DNA of 64,000 nucleotides from Streptomyces radiopugnans. GTDB lineage: Bacteria > Actinomycetota > Actinomycetes > Streptomycetales > Streptomycetaceae. Both the position numbers and the translations under genes were made by a program. The DNA is taken from assembly GCF_900110735.1 (NCBI RefSeq), contig NZ_FOET01000003.1:434001-498000 (forward strand), in the 5' to 3' direction. The stretch's first letter is position 1, and each line of letters begins with the position of its first letter. Below are positions 7,171-16,397 of the stretch, in pieces. A model generated the notes under the pieces. The model worked only from the letters and a program-made list of their open reading frames with translations. It searched no databases and was not told the origin of the DNA.

Positions 7171-9523
7171 GGAGCCGTACCGCACCGCGCTTGTGCAGGG
7201 GGTCGTTGCCGCTGCCGCACTTGGGCGACTGGATGCACGACGGACAGCCGCTGTCGCACTCGCACGCGGCGATGGCCCGGCGGGTCGCGGTCAGCCAGTC
7301 GCGGGCGGTGTGGAAGGCGCGTTCGGCGAAGCCGGCGCCGCCGGGGTGCCCGTCGTAGACGAAGACCGTCGGCAGCAGGGTGTCAGGGTGCAGCGGCACC
7401 GAGACGCCGCCGATGTCCCAGCGGTCGCAGGTGGCGAAGAGCGGCAGCATGCCGATGGAGGCGTGCTCGGCGGCGTGCAGGGCGCCGGGCAGCACTTCGG
7501 GGCCGATCCGGGCGGCGTCGAGCTGGTCCTCGGTGACCGTCCACCACACCGCGCGGGTGCGCAGGGTGCGCGGCGGCAGGTCCAGTTTGGACTCGCCGAG
7601 CACCTCGCCGGTGACGAGCCTGCGGCGCAGATAGGAGACGACCTGGTTGGTGACCTCGACCGACCCGAAGCACAGCCGTGCCCCGCCCCAGGGGACCTCG
7701 GTGTCGGTCTCCAGCACGGAGACCGAGGTGGTGTCCCTGGCCATCGTCGTCCAGGGCGGGCTCGTCTCCTCCACCAGGGCGACCGAGTCCTCCAGGTCGA
7801 GGTGGCGGACCACATAGGTGCGGCCCTGGTGGAGGTGGACCGCGCCGTCGTGGACGGTGGTGTGGGCCGCAGCGGCGTCGACCGTGCCCAGCAACCGCCC
7901 GGTGCCGTCCTCCACCACCTGGACGGGCCGGCCGCCCTGGCCGCGGATGTCGGTGAGGTCGGTGGCCCGCTCGCGGCGGGTCCAGTACCAGCCCGTCCCC
8001 CGGCGGCGCAGCAGTCCGCGCCGCTCCAGAAGCGGCATCAGCCCGGGCACGGCCGGCCCGAACAGTTCGAAGTCCGCCTCGGTGAGGGGTGCCTCCGCCG
8101 CCGCGGCGCACAGATGGGGGGTGAGGACGTAGGGATTGTCCGGATCCAGGACGGTGGACTCCACGGGGCGGCGGAAGATCGCGTCGGGATGGTGGACGAG
8201 GTAGGTGTCCAGCGGGTCGTCCCGGGCGACGAGGACGGCCAGGGCGCCCTGGCCCGCCCGTCCGGCGCGCCCGGCCTGCTGCCACAGGGAGGCGCGGGTG
8301 CCGGGGTAGCCGGCCAGGATCACGGCGTCGAGGCCGGAGACGTCGATGCCGAGTTCGAGGGCGGTGGTGGCGGCCAGCCCGAGGAGCTCGCCGGAGTGCA
8401 GGGACCGCTCCAGGGCGCGGCGCTCCTCCGGCAGGTAGCCGCCCCGGTAGGCGGCGATCCGCCCGGCCAGGGAGCGGTCCACCTCGGACAGCCGCTCCCG
8501 GGCGATCACCGAGATCAGCTCGGCGCCGCGCCGGGAGCGTACGAAGGCGACGGTCCGCACGCCCTGGACGGCGAGATCGGTGAGGAGGTCGGCGGCCTCG
8601 GCGGTGGCGGTCCGCCGTACCGGGGCACCGCGTTCACCGTGCATCTCCGTCAGCGGGGGCTCCCAGAGGGCGAAGACCACCTCGCCTCGCGGGGAGGAGT
8701 CCCGGGTGATCTCGGTGACGGGCAGGCCGGTGAGGCGGGTGGCGGCCTCGCCCGGCTCGGCGGCGGTGGCGGAGGCCAGCAGGAAGACCGGCTCGGAGCC
8801 GTAGCGGGCGCACACGCGCCGCAGCCGGCGCAGCACCTGGGCGACGTGGGAGCCGAACACGCCGCGGTAGGTGTGGCACTCGTCGACGACCACGTAGCGC
8901 AGGGCGCGCAGGAAGGAGGACCAGCGGGGGTGGGCGGGGAGTATCCCGCGGTGCAGCATGTCGGGGTTGGTGAGCACGTGGTTGGCGTACTGCCGCACCC
9001 ACTCGCGCTCCTCGACGGGGGTGTCGCCGTCGTAGACCGCCGGACGGACGGCACTGCCCAGCGGGGCGGCCAGTTCGCTCACGGCCCGCCGCTGGTCGGC
9101 GGCCAGCGCCTTGGTCGGGGCGAGGTAGAGGGTGGTGGCGCCGCGCCCGTTCGGGGCCTGCGCGCCCTCCAGCAGCACGCTGAGCACCGGGGCCAGGTAG
9201 GCCAGCGACTTGCCCGACGCCGTGCCGGTGGCGACCACCACCGATTCCCCCCGCAGCGCGTGCTCGGCCGCACGGGCCTGGTGCTCCCACGGACGGTCGA
9301 TGCCGGCTGCGCGGATCGCGTCGACCACTTCCGGCCGAATCTGACCAGGCCAGTCCGCATGACGGCCGTTCCGCGGGGGCAGGTGCTCCACATGGGTGAT
9401 GCGCACGGCCCGGTCCGCCCCCGCGGCAAGGCTTTCGAGGACCGTTCGGGGAGACGGAGGCGAGGGACGTGCGCCTGCAGACGTCGCGCGGTGGTTGGTG
9501 GCCATCGGAATCGAGTGTGTCAC
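7094..9523 (-). CDS. DEAD/DEAH-box helicase with C-terminal DUF1998 (Lhr/YprA type)
   Basis: An SF2 helicase of about 809 residues. It has Walker A ATGTASGKS, motif II DECH (VVDECHTYRG), motif III LLASATAA and motif VI QQAGRAGRAG. A C-terminal DUF1998 domain carries four cysteines (CECDSGCPSCIQSPKCG) that bind metal. Relatives (YprA/MrfA) act in DNA repair; the Streptomyces protein's role is not established. The frame stays open upstream to 9682; I chose the GTG at 9523 because helicase similarity begins soon after it, and an ATG at 9505 is another option. Its 3' end overlaps the last tad-like gene on the opposite strand. Confidence 0.92.
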   Translation of the reverse strand: MTHSIPMATNHRATSAGARPSPPSPRTVLESLAAGADRAVRITHVEHLPPRNGRHADWPGQIRPEVVDAIRAAGIDRPWEHQARAAEHALRGESVVVATGTASGKSLAYLAPVLSVLLEGAQAPNGRGATTLYLAPTKALAADQRRAVSELAAPLGSAVRPAVYDGDTPVEEREWVRQYANHVLTNPDMLHRGILPAHPRWSSFLRALRYVVVDECHTYRGVFGSHVAQVLRRLRRVCARYGSEPVFLLASATAAEPGEAATRLTGLPVTEITRDSSPRGEVVFALWEPPLTEMHGERGAPVRRTATAEAADLLTDLAVQGVRTVAFVRSRRGAELISVIARERLSEVDRSLAGRIAAYRGGYLPEERRALERSLHSGELLGLAATTALELGIDVSGLDAVILAGYPGTRASLWQQAGRAGRAGQGALAVLVARDDPLDTYLVHHPDAIFRRPVESTVLDPDNPYVLTPHLCAAAAEAPLTEADFELFGPAVPGLMPLLERRGLLRRRGTGWYWTRRERATDLTDIRGQGGRPVQVVEDGTGRLLGTVDAAAAHTTVHDGAVHLHQGRTYVVRHLDLEDSVALVEETSPPWTTMARDTTSVSVLETDTEVPWGGARLCFGSVEVTNQVVSYLRRRLVTGEVLGESKLDLPPRTLRTRAVWWTVTEDQLDAARIGPEVLPGALHAAEHASIGMLPLFATCDRWDIGGVSVPLHPDTLLPTVFVYDGHPGGAGFAERAFHTARDWLTATRRAIAACECDSGCPSCIQSPKCGSGNDPLHKRGAVRLLTELLRQAPPEPSPRRSTDPPAPAL

Positions 9524-9629
9524 CGGCGCGACGGACAATGGTCGCAAGGCGTCGTGCAGGCCCCCGGGTAAGTGATTGAATGCTTCTGCGGCTGCCGATC
9601 CGTCCTCTACCTTCGGCGGGGAGACGACC

Positions 9630-9674
9630 TCCCCACGTCCGGTGGGGATGGCCCGTCCCCACCTCCGGTGGGGA
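9630..9674 (+). promoter_or_regulatory. twin hairpins in the bldG upstream region
   Basis: Two near-identical 19-bp hairpins occur at 9630-9648 and 9656-9674. Each is TCCCCAC, a five-base loop (GTCCG or CTCCG) and GTGGGGA. They are directly repeated every 26 bp, and an outer pairing of CCTCCCCAC with GTGGGGAGG is also possible. They lie 46-91 bp upstream of the bldG start and also within the 5' leader of the divergent helicase. Confidence 0.7.
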
Positions 9675-9720
9675 GGCGCCAAGGGGGCGGACCGCTCGAT
9701 AGCAAGGTGCTGGAGGATCT

Positions 9721-10062
9721 GTGGACCTGTCCCTGTCGACCCGTACCGTCGGCGATCGCACGATCGTCTCGGTGGGTGGCGAGATCGATGTATACACCGC
9801 GCCCAAGCTGCGCGAGCAGCTGGTCGAGCTGGTGAACGACGGCAGCTACCACCTGGTCGTGGACATGGAGGGCGTTGACTTCCTCGACTCCACCGGCCTC
9901 GGTGTGCTCGTCGGCGGACTCAAGCGCGTGCGCGCCCACGAGGGCTCGCTGCGCCTGGTCTGCAACCAGGAGCGCATTCTCAAGATCTTCCGTATCACCG
10001 GCCTGACCAAGGTGTTCCCCATCCACACCTCGGTCGACGAGGCCGTGGCGGCCACCGACTGA
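9721..10062 (+). CDS. bldG: BldG anti-sigma factor antagonist
   Basis: A 113-residue STAS-domain protein that I recognise as BldG. The phosphorylation site is in [13 protein letters not shown], with Ser57 of the DSTG motif. Unphosphorylated BldG binds anti-sigma factors and frees their sigma factors, and the gene is required for aerial growth and antibiotic production in S. coelicolor. It starts with GTG at 9721 behind GGAGGA. The downstream gene encodes a kinase-like anti-sigma factor, and a strong hairpin separates them. Two PP2C-type phosphatases elsewhere in the window (29011 and 42252) belong to the class that dephosphorylates such antagonists. Confidence 0.97.
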   Translation: MDLSLSTRTVGDRTIVSVGGEIDVYTAPKLREQLVELVNDGSYHLVVDMEGVDFLDSTGLGVLVGGLKRVRAHEGSLRLVCNQERILKIFRITGLTKVFPIHTSVDEAVAATD

Positions 10063-10094
10063 GAGCCGAGCCGAACGAGCCCGTACAAGGCGCC

Positions 10095-10135
10095 CAGGGG
10101 CGCCGGACCGGCACCGGACCGGTCCGGCGCCCCTG
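10095..10135 (+). terminator. 17-bp perfect stem between bldG and the anti-sigma gene
   Basis: The arms CAGGGGCGCCGGACCGG and CCGGTCCGGCGCCCCTG flank a seven-base loop. There is no T tract, as is usual in Streptomyces. It lies 33 bp after the bldG stop and 64 bp before the next start, so it can act as a partial terminator that gives both a bldG-only and a two-gene transcript. Confidence 0.75.
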
Positions 10136-10198
10136 AGCGGCCGTCAGGCACCAGGTCACCGGGTGACCGCAGGCACAGGCATTACCGAGGGGGATGGC

Positions 10199-10630
10199 AT
10201 GGCCACCGTCGAACTGCGCTTCAGCGCCCTGCCCGAGCACGTCAGGACGGCGCGCCTGGTGGCGGCCGCCGTCGCGCGCCGGGCCGGTGTCGACGACGCC
10301 GTACTGGACGAGGTACGGCTCGCGGTGGGTGAGGCGTGCAGCAGAGCGGTCGGTCTCCACATCGGCCACGGCCTCGACACACCCGTCCGGGTGGCGCTGA
10401 CCGAGGACGAGAAGGCGTTCCGCATCGAGGTGGGCGACGACGCCCCCCGGGGATCGCTGGGCGCGGCCCACGGCTCTCCCGGAAGCGGGGACGGAGCCGA
10501 GGCCGACGACGAGGTCGACATGGGGCTCGCGGTGATCAGCGGGCTGGTGGACGACGTCGAGGTGACCGCCGACGAGCGCGGCGGCCTCATCCGGATGAGC
10601 TGGCCGACCAACCCCGAGCCGCTCGCCTGA
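10199..10630 (+). CDS. RsbW-like anti-sigma factor / serine kinase
   Basis: A 143-residue HATPase_c (GHKL) protein. The N box is LDEVRLAVGEACSRAV, the G1-like region is FRIEVGDDAP, and the C-terminal helix is MGLAVISGLVDDVEV. Partners of this type bind a sigma factor and phosphorylate their antagonist, here presumably BldG next door. The ATG at 10199 has GAGGGGG five bases upstream; a GTG at 10163 would add 12 residues but has no ribosome binding site. Confidence 0.9.
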   Translation: MATVELRFSALPEHVRTARLVAAAVARRAGVDDAVLDEVRLAVGEACSRAVGLHIGHGLDTPVRVALTEDEKAFRIEVGDDAPRGSLGAAHGSPGSGDGAEADDEVDMGLAVISGLVDDVEVTADERGGLIRMSWPTNPEPLA

Positions 10631-10635
10631 CCACC

Positions 10636-10657
10636 CCGCGCGGGCCTGCCCGCGCGG
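10636..10657 (+). terminator. 9-bp GC stem terminator after the anti-sigma gene
   Basis: CCGCGCGGG, the loop CCTG, then CCCGCGCGG, starting six bases past the stop codon. It is the natural end of the bldG transcription unit. Confidence 0.6.
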
Positions 10658-11069
10658 CAGGCCCGCTCCCGCGGCTCCTCCCGAGCCGGCCCAGGCGCCC
10701 CTCCCCGGGGCGCCTCGCTCATGCCAGGCACCGCCCGGCCCGCCAGGCCCGGTCCTGCCCCGCGGCCGGTCCTGTCCCGCTCCCCGCCCCGCGCCGCGGC
10801 CGGTCTGCGCATCACCCGCCTCCGCGCCCGGCCGGGATCTTTCCGGGTATTCCGAGATCCTTTATCCCGCACCGCCGAAGAGGAATATCTCGGCCGTTCA
10901 GGGGAATTATTTTCGATGCCCGCTATTCGATCTTTGCGGGTGCGGATCGACAGGAAATACCGCACTCTGTTGTGAGCCGAAGCAGCTCCCTACAATCCGT
11001 CCACATCTTTGCAGCAGGACGCCTGAGCGTGCTTGCGCGCGCCCATGTGCCAAACGTCAAGGAGGACGA
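10658..11069. other. intergenic region with presumed hppA promoter
   Basis: No coding sequence is supported here. GC falls between about 10840 and 11000. A TACAAT hexamer at 10991-10996 could be a -10 element, with TTGTGA about 15 bp upstream as a weak -35. AAGGAGGAC just before 11070 is the hppA ribosome binding site. Confidence 0.4.
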
Positions 11070-13550
11070 ATGGCGGGGCACCACACCCCTTTCCAGAACC
11101 GGCTACAACTGGCCGAAGCCGTGCTCACCAGCGGCAATCGCGGCCTGGTGCTGGTGATCGCGCTCGTCGCCGCGGCAGCCCTGGCGGTCGCCGTGGTGCT
11201 GGTACGTCAAGTGCTCGCCGCCGGCGAGGGCACCGACGGCATGAAGAAGATCGCGGCCGCCGTGCAGGAAGGCGCGAACGCCTACCTCGCACGGCAGTTG
11301 CGCACCCTCGGCATATTCGCCGTCGTGGTCTTCTTCCTGTTGATGTTGCTCCCGGCCGACGGTATGGGTCAGCGAATCGGACGCTCGGCGTTCTTCCTGG
11401 TCGGTGCGGCTTTCTCGGCGGCCACCGGCTATATCGGCATGTGGCTGGCCGTACGCAGCAACGTACGGGTCGCGGCGGCCGCCCGGGAGGCGACACCCGG
11501 TGAGGGAGAACCCGCGAAGGACCTGGCCGAGGTCTCCCACCGGGCGATGAAGATCGCCTTCCGTACGGGCGGGGTCGTCGGCATGTTCACCGTCGGCCTC
11601 GGTCTGCTCGGCGCCGCCGTCGTGGTGCTCGTCTACGCCGCCGACGCGCCCAAGGTGCTGGAGGGCTTCGGTCTGGGGGCCGCCCTGATCGCGATGTTCA
11701 TGCGAGTGGGCGGCGGCATCTTCACCAAGGCCGCCGACGTGGGCGCGGACCTCGTCGGCAAGGTCGAGAAGGGCATCCCCGAGGACGACCCGCGCAACGC
11801 CGCCACCATCGCGGACAACGTCGGCGACAACGTCGGCGACTGCGCGGGCATGGCCGCCGACCTCTTCGAGTCCTACGCCGTCACCCTGGTGGCCGCGCTC
11901 ATCCTGGGCACGGTCGCCTTCGGCGACTCGGGGCTGGCCTTCCCCCTGCTCGTCCCGGCGATCGGCGTTCTGACCGCCATGATCGGCGTCTTCGCGGTCG
12001 CGCCGCGCCGCGCCGACCGCAGCGGCATGACCGCCATCAACCGCGGCTTCTTCATCTCCGCGGCGATCTCACTGGTCCTGGTGGCCGTCGCGGCGTTCAC
12101 CTACCTGCCGGGCAGCTTCGGCGAGCTGGAGGGCGTCACCGACACCGCCATCGCCGGCCACGACGGCGACCCGCGCGTCTTCGCGCTGGTCGCGGTCGCC
12201 ATCGGCATCGTGCTCGCCGCGCTGATCCAGCAGCTCACCGGCTACTTCACCGAACCGGGCCGCAGGCCCGTGCGCGACATCGGCAAGACCTCGCTGACCG
12301 GCCCCGCCACCGTGGTCCTCTCCGGCATCTCCCTCGGCCTGGAGTCCGCGGTCTACACGGCGCTGCTGATCGCGCTCAGCGTCTACGGCGCCTTCCTGCT
12401 GGGCGGCGCCTCCATCATGCTGGCGCTCTTCGCCGTCGCCCTGGCGGGCACCGGCCTGCTCACCACCGTCGGCGTCATCGTCGCCATGGACACCTTCGGC
12501 CCGGTCTCCGACAACGCCCAGGGCATCGCCGAGATGTCCGGCGACGTCGAGGGCGCGGGCGCCCAGGTGCTCACCGACCTCGACGCGGTGGGCAACACCA
12601 CCAAGGCCATCACCAAGGGCATCGCCATCGCCACCGCGGTGCTGGCCGCCGCCGCCCTCTTCGGCGCCTACCGCGACGCGATCGCCGGCGCCGTGTCGGA
12701 CGTGGGCGCCAGGGCCGGGGAGCTGGGCCTGAGCCTGGACATCTCGCAGCCGAACAACCTGGTGGGCCTGATCCTCGGCGCCGCCGTCGTCTTCCTCTTC
12801 TCCGGGCTGGCGATCAACGCCGTCTCCCGGTCGGCGGGTTCGGTGGTCTTCGAGGTGCGGCGCCAGTTCCGCGAGCGGCCCGGGATCATGGACTACAGCG
12901 AGAAGCCCGAGTACGGCCGGGTGGTGGACATCTGCACCAAGGACGCGCTGCGCGAGCTGGCCACCCCGGGCCTGCTGGCCGTCATGGCGCCCATAGCCGT
13001 CGGCTTCACGCTCGGCGTCGGCGCGCTCGGCTCCTTCCTCGCCGGCGCCATCGGCGCGGGCACGCTGATGGCGGTCTTCCTCGCCAACTCCGGCGGGGCC
13101 TGGGACAACGCCAAGAAGCTGGTCGAGGACGGCCACCACGGCGGCAAGGGCAGCGACGCGCACGCCGCGACGGTCATCGGCGACACGGTCGGCGACCCGT
13201 TCAAGGACACGGCGGGTCCCGCGATCAACCCGTTGCTGAAGGTGATGAACCTGGTGGCGCTGCTGATCGCGCCCGCCGTGGTGCAGCTTGGCTACGGCGA
13301 CGACGCCAATGCCGGCGCGCGGGCCGCCATCGCGGTCCTCGCCATCGCGATCATCGTCGGCGCGGTCTACGCCTCCAAGCGGCGCGGCATCGCGGTCGGT
13401 GGGGAGAGCGACGAGAAGGACACAGGCGGCGCGGCCGGACGCACCTCCGGGACGCCGGGCTCCTCCGGCTCCTCGCACACGCCGGGCCCGTCGGACTCCT
13501 CGGACCCGTCAGGCCCCTCGGATCCGGGAACTCCGGTGGCGGCGCCGTAA
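11070..13550 (+). CDS. hppA: membrane H+-translocating pyrophosphatase
   Basis: An 826-residue polytopic membrane pyrophosphatase that couples PPi hydrolysis to proton export. The substrate loop ADVGADLVGKVEKGIPEDD is at about residues 221-239, followed by NVGDNVGDCAGMAADLFE, and a second acidic loop GDTVGDPFKDTAGPAINP is near 710. The motif NTTKAITKG has Lys where K+-dependent enzymes have Ala, which marks the K+-independent, proton-pumping class. A perfect AAGGAGGA ribosome binding site precedes the ATG. The last 45 residues are a Ser/Pro/Gly-rich tail that is not part of the family fold. Confidence 0.97.
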   Translation: MAGHHTPFQNRLQLAEAVLTSGNRGLVLVIALVAAAALAVAVVLVRQVLAAGEGTDGMKKIAAAVQEGANAYLARQLRTLGIFAVVVFFLLMLLPADGMGQRIGRSAFFLVGAAFSAATGYIGMWLAVRSNVRVAAAAREATPGEGEPAKDLAEVSHRAMKIAFRTGGVVGMFTVGLGLLGAAVVVLVYAADAPKVLEGFGLGAALIAMFMRVGGGIFTKAADVGADLVGKVEKGIPEDDPRNAATIADNVGDNVGDCAGMAADLFESYAVTLVAALILGTVAFGDSGLAFPLLVPAIGVLTAMIGVFAVAPRRADRSGMTAINRGFFISAAISLVLVAVAAFTYLPGSFGELEGVTDTAIAGHDGDPRVFALVAVAIGIVLAALIQQLTGYFTEPGRRPVRDIGKTSLTGPATVVLSGISLGLESAVYTALLIALSVYGAFLLGGASIMLALFAVALAGTGLLTTVGVIVAMDTFGPVSDNAQGIAEMSGDVEGAGAQVLTDLDAVGNTTKAITKGIAIATAVLAAAALFGAYRDAIAGAVSDVGARAGELGLSLDISQPNNLVGLILGAAVVFLFSGLAINAVSRSAGSVVFEVRRQFRERPGIMDYSEKPEYGRVVDICTKDALRELATPGLLAVMAPIAVGFTLGVGALGSFLAGAIGAGTLMAVFLANSGGAWDNAKKLVEDGHHGGKGSDAHAATVIGDTVGDPFKDTAGPAINPLLKVMNLVALLIAPAVVQLGYGDDANAGARAAIAVLAIAIIVGAVYASKRRGIAVGGESDEKDTGGAAGRTSGTPGSSGSSHTPGPSDSSDPSGPSDPGTPVAAP

Positions 13551-13577
13551 CGGGGCGGGCGGGACTCCGCAGGACAG

Positions 13578-13635
13578 CCCCGGCGCATGGCGGTGGGCGG
13601 TGCACCGATGCACCGCCCACCGCCATGCGCCGGGG
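13578..13635 (+). terminator. 27-bp perfect stem-loop terminator
   Basis: The left arm (13578-13604) and right arm (13609-13635) are exactly complementary over 27 bp around the loop CCGA. It begins 28 bp after the hppA stop. The stem is far longer than an ordinary terminator and would also form in the opposite transcript. Confidence 0.85.
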
Positions 13636-13772
13636 CGGACCATGTGAGATGCGCTCAACGCAAATATGTACCCAAGCACTTAAATACGATCCATTCACCC
13701 CGCCGGCCCACGGTCGGCGGACCTCCTGCGTGTATGTTCCGGGCCGAACACCCACGAAGGGATCGATCCGGA

Positions 13773-14351
13773 GTGAACAAGAAGCTTGCTGCCGCGCTGT
13801 CCGGCACCGCGGTGCTCGTGCTCGCCCTGAGCGGGTGCGGTGACGAGGGCAACGAGAAGGCCGAGCGCTGGGCCCAGGAGTACTGCGGCTCGCTGCAGAA
13901 GCAGAACAAGACCATCGACGGCGCCAACCAGGCACTCGCGCGGATCACCGAGGGGGACAAGTCCCCCGAGGAGGTCAAGAAGACCGACGTGGAGGCCTTC
14001 GGCGACCTCTCCACCGCCTACAAGGCCCTGTCCACCGCCGTGCGCAAGGCGGGCGTCCCGCCGCTGGAGGACGGCTCCCGGATCCAGAAGAACGCGATCG
14101 GCCGGCTCGACGCGCTGTCGGCCACGTACGCGGACCTCCGTGAGCGGGCCGAGGCCCTGGACGAGAAGGACCGGTCGGAGTTCGCCGACGGGCTGCAGGA
14201 CATCGCCGGGGAGATGGAGAAGCTCCCCAAGCAGTTCGGTGAGGTGGAGAAGGCGCTGGGCGAGTTCCGGCAGGGCGACCTCCAGGAGGCGATAGCGGGT
14301 CAGGACGGCTGCCGCAAGCCGTCGCCTGCGCCGTCCGCCTCGGCGGCGTAG
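13773..14351 (+). CDS. small secreted lipoprotein
   Basis: A 192-residue protein starting with GTG (VNKKLAAAL) and carrying a lipobox, LALSGC, at about residues 17-22, so it should be lipid-anchored outside the membrane. The mature part is helical, charged and coiled-coil-like (EKAERWAQEYCGSLQKQNK; LQDIAGEMEKLPKQFGEVEKAL) and ends in a short Pro/Ser/Ala tail. Two cysteines besides the lipid-modified one could pair. No enzymatic motif is visible, and the function is unknown. Confidence 0.85.
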   Translation: MNKKLAAALSGTAVLVLALSGCGDEGNEKAERWAQEYCGSLQKQNKTIDGANQALARITEGDKSPEEVKKTDVEAFGDLSTAYKALSTAVRKAGVPPLEDGSRIQKNAIGRLDALSATYADLRERAEALDEKDRSEFADGLQDIAGEMEKLPKQFGEVEKALGEFRQGDLQEAIAGQDGCRKPSPAPSASAA

Positions 14352-14490
14352 CGAGGAGCCGGGGAAGCCGGAGCCGGGGGCCGGAGGAAACGGGGAAGCC
14401 CGAAGGCCGGGGGCAGCCCGGGAGCAGCCTGGGAACGGGGAGGCGCGGGGGGTCTGCGTACGCCGGGGCGCGCCGCGTGACAATGGGGAG

Positions 14491-16065
14491 GTGAGTGACC
14501 GCCTCCCCACCCCCGGACCCGCCCTCCCCCGGCTGCGCGACGCCTTCCTCGCCGCCGGCTTCACCCCCGACGGGCTGCTGGAACTGCTCGGCGCCCCCGC
14601 CTACGCGGCCCTCGCCCGCAACGAGACCGTCCCCGCGCTGCGCGCCACGCGCGGCGGCGGACGGCTGGAGACGCTGGTGCGGCTGTTCCTCCTCCAGCGA
14701 CCGGTGCCCTACGAGCGGGCCCGCTCGGCGCTCCCGGCCGACGACGCGCTCACCGACGGCTGGCTGCGCCGCCACACCGCGGCCGATGCGGACGCGGGCG
14801 GAAGCGGCGACGCCGTCTCCGCCACCGTGGACGTCCGCCCGTACGCCGGGCCGGAGGGGCTGAACTGGTGGATCGTCTCCGACCTCGGCTGCGCGGTCGG
14901 CGGCGCCGGCGGAATCCGTACGGCCGAGGGCGCCGGTACGGGCGCGGCCGACCGCTCGCAGCTCGTCCTCGGCGTCGGCGGCGCCTCGACGACCCTGGCG
15001 GGCATCACCGTGCGCACCCCCGTGGCCCGCGCCCTGGACCTGGGCACCGGCTCGGGCGTCCAGGCCCTGCACGCCGCCCGGCACGCCGAATCCGTCACCG
15101 CCACCGACCTCAACCCCCGCGCCCTGCGCCTGACCCGCCTCACCCTCGCCCTCTCCGGCGCGCCCGAGGCCGATCTGCGCGAGGGCTCCCTCTTCGAACC
15201 TGTCGAGGGCGAGGCGCCCTACGACCTGATCGTCTCCAACCCGCCCTTCGTCATCTCCCCCCGTGCCGCGGACGGCACCCGCCTGACCTACCGCGACGGC
15301 GGCATGGGCGGCGACGACCTGTGCCGCACCCTCGTCGAGCGCTCCGCCGCCCACCTCGCCGACGGCGGCTACTGCCAACTCCTCGCCAACTGGCGGCACA
15401 TGGAGGGCCGGGACTGGAGCGAGCGGCTGGCCTCCTGGGTGCCGGAGGGCTGCGACGCCTGGATCGTGCAGCGCGAGGTGCAGGACGTCGCCCAGTACGC
15501 CGAGCTGTGGCTGCGCGACGCCGGCGAGCACCTGGGCGACCCGGCCGTGTACGCCGCGCACTACGACGCCTGGCTGGAGGAGTTCGAGGCCGGCGGCACC
15601 ACCGGCGTCGGCTTCGGCTGGATCACCCTGCGCAAGTCGGGCGCGCGGCACCCGTCGGTCACCGTCGAGGAGTGGCCGCACCCGGTGGAGCAGCCGCTCG
15701 GGGAGGAGGTGCGCGCCCACTTCGAACGCCGGGACTTCCTGCGCGCCGCGGACGACGCGGCCCTGCTCGCCACCCGCTTCGTGCTGGCCGACGAGGTCGC
15801 CCAGGAGCAGATCGGCAGGCCCGGCGCGGACGACCCGGAGTACGTGGTGCTCCGTCAGAACCGCGGCATGCGGCGCGCGACGAGGGTGGACACGGTCGGC
15901 GCGGGCTTCGCCGGAGTGTGCGACGGATCGCTTCCGGCCGGCCGCATCCTCGACGCCATCGCCCAGCTCCTCGGCGAGGACCCGGTGGGGCTGCGCGACC
16001 GCACCCCGGAGTCCATCCGGCTCCTGGTCGAGCAGGGCTTCCTGCTGCCCGCGGGGAACGCGTAG
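14491..16065 (+). CDS. class I SAM-dependent methyltransferase with N-terminal accessory domain
   Basis: A 524-residue protein. Residues 1-150 form an N-terminal DUF7059-like helical domain. The methyltransferase has LDLGTGSGVQALHAA (motif I, about 178-191), ATDLNPRALRLT (motif II) and the catalytic SNPPFVIS (about 249-256). The NPPF tetrapeptide is characteristic of N-methyltransferases acting on glutamine or adenine, such as PrmC/HemK and RsmC. The last 160 residues are an unassigned domain. The true target is unknown. The GTG start is preceded directly by GGGGAG. Confidence 0.9.
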   Translation: MSDRLPTPGPALPRLRDAFLAAGFTPDGLLELLGAPAYAALARNETVPALRATRGGGRLETLVRLFLLQRPVPYERARSALPADDALTDGWLRRHTAADADAGGSGDAVSATVDVRPYAGPEGLNWWIVSDLGCAVGGAGGIRTAEGAGTGAADRSQLVLGVGGASTTLAGITVRTPVARALDLGTGSGVQALHAARHAESVTATDLNPRALRLTRLTLALSGAPEADLREGSLFEPVEGEAPYDLIVSNPPFVISPRAADGTRLTYRDGGMGGDDLCRTLVERSAAHLADGGYCQLLANWRHMEGRDWSERLASWVPEGCDAWIVQREVQDVAQYAELWLRDAGEHLGDPAVYAAHYDAWLEEFEAGGTTGVGFGWITLRKSGARHPSVTVEEWPHPVEQPLGEEVRAHFERRDFLRAADDAALLATRFVLADEVAQEQIGRPGADDPEYVVLRQNRGMRRATRVDTVGAGFAGVCDGSLPAGRILDAIAQLLGEDPVGLRDRTPESIRLLVEQGFLLPAGNA

Positions 16066-16199
16066 GCGGGGCGGGACGGGGACGGAACCGGCAGGACGGG
16101 CGGGACGGGCGGACGTTTGGCCAGCGCTCGCCCGGCTGTCCGGGCGGCGTTCACCCGGCGTTCGCCCCCGCGATCCCCGCGGGTGCCACCGTGCTCCGC

Positions 16200-16397
16200 A
16201 TGGAAAGCGGACCCGCCGTCTTCGCCGGAGCGGCCTTCACACTGTTCGGCGCCGGACTGCTGCTGTGGACCTCGGTGCGCGTACGGCTGCGCGAGCCGGT
16301 GGCCGATGGGGCCGAGCAGGTCACCGCGGCCGTGCTCGGCTCGGTGTTCGGCGCGGCCTTCCTGGCCGCAGGGATCTGGGCGTTCACGCGCCTCTGA
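16200..16397 (+). CDS. small two-helix membrane protein
   Basis: A 65-residue protein with two hydrophobic segments (AVFAGAAFTLFGAGLLLW and VLGSVFGAAFLAAGIWAF) separated by a short charged loop. It lies 134 bp after the methyltransferase and in the same direction, at a position where other Streptomyces genomes also keep a small membrane gene before topA. Function unknown. No strong ribosome binding site is seen, so the start is uncertain. Confidence 0.65.
   Translation: MESGPAVFAGAAFTLFGAGLLLWTSVRVRLREPVADGAEQVTAAVLGSVFGAAFLAAGIWAFTRL

Noticed and set aside
7193..9571. Long open frame on the plus strand opposite the helicase
   Set aside because: It is the mirror of a well-supported helicase, with Gly/Val/Ala-rich composition, no recognisable domain and no ribosome binding site.
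12069..13478. Minus-strand open frame opposite hppA
   Set aside because: Mirror of conserved pyrophosphatase codons; the His/Arg/Asp/Gly-rich product has no domain.
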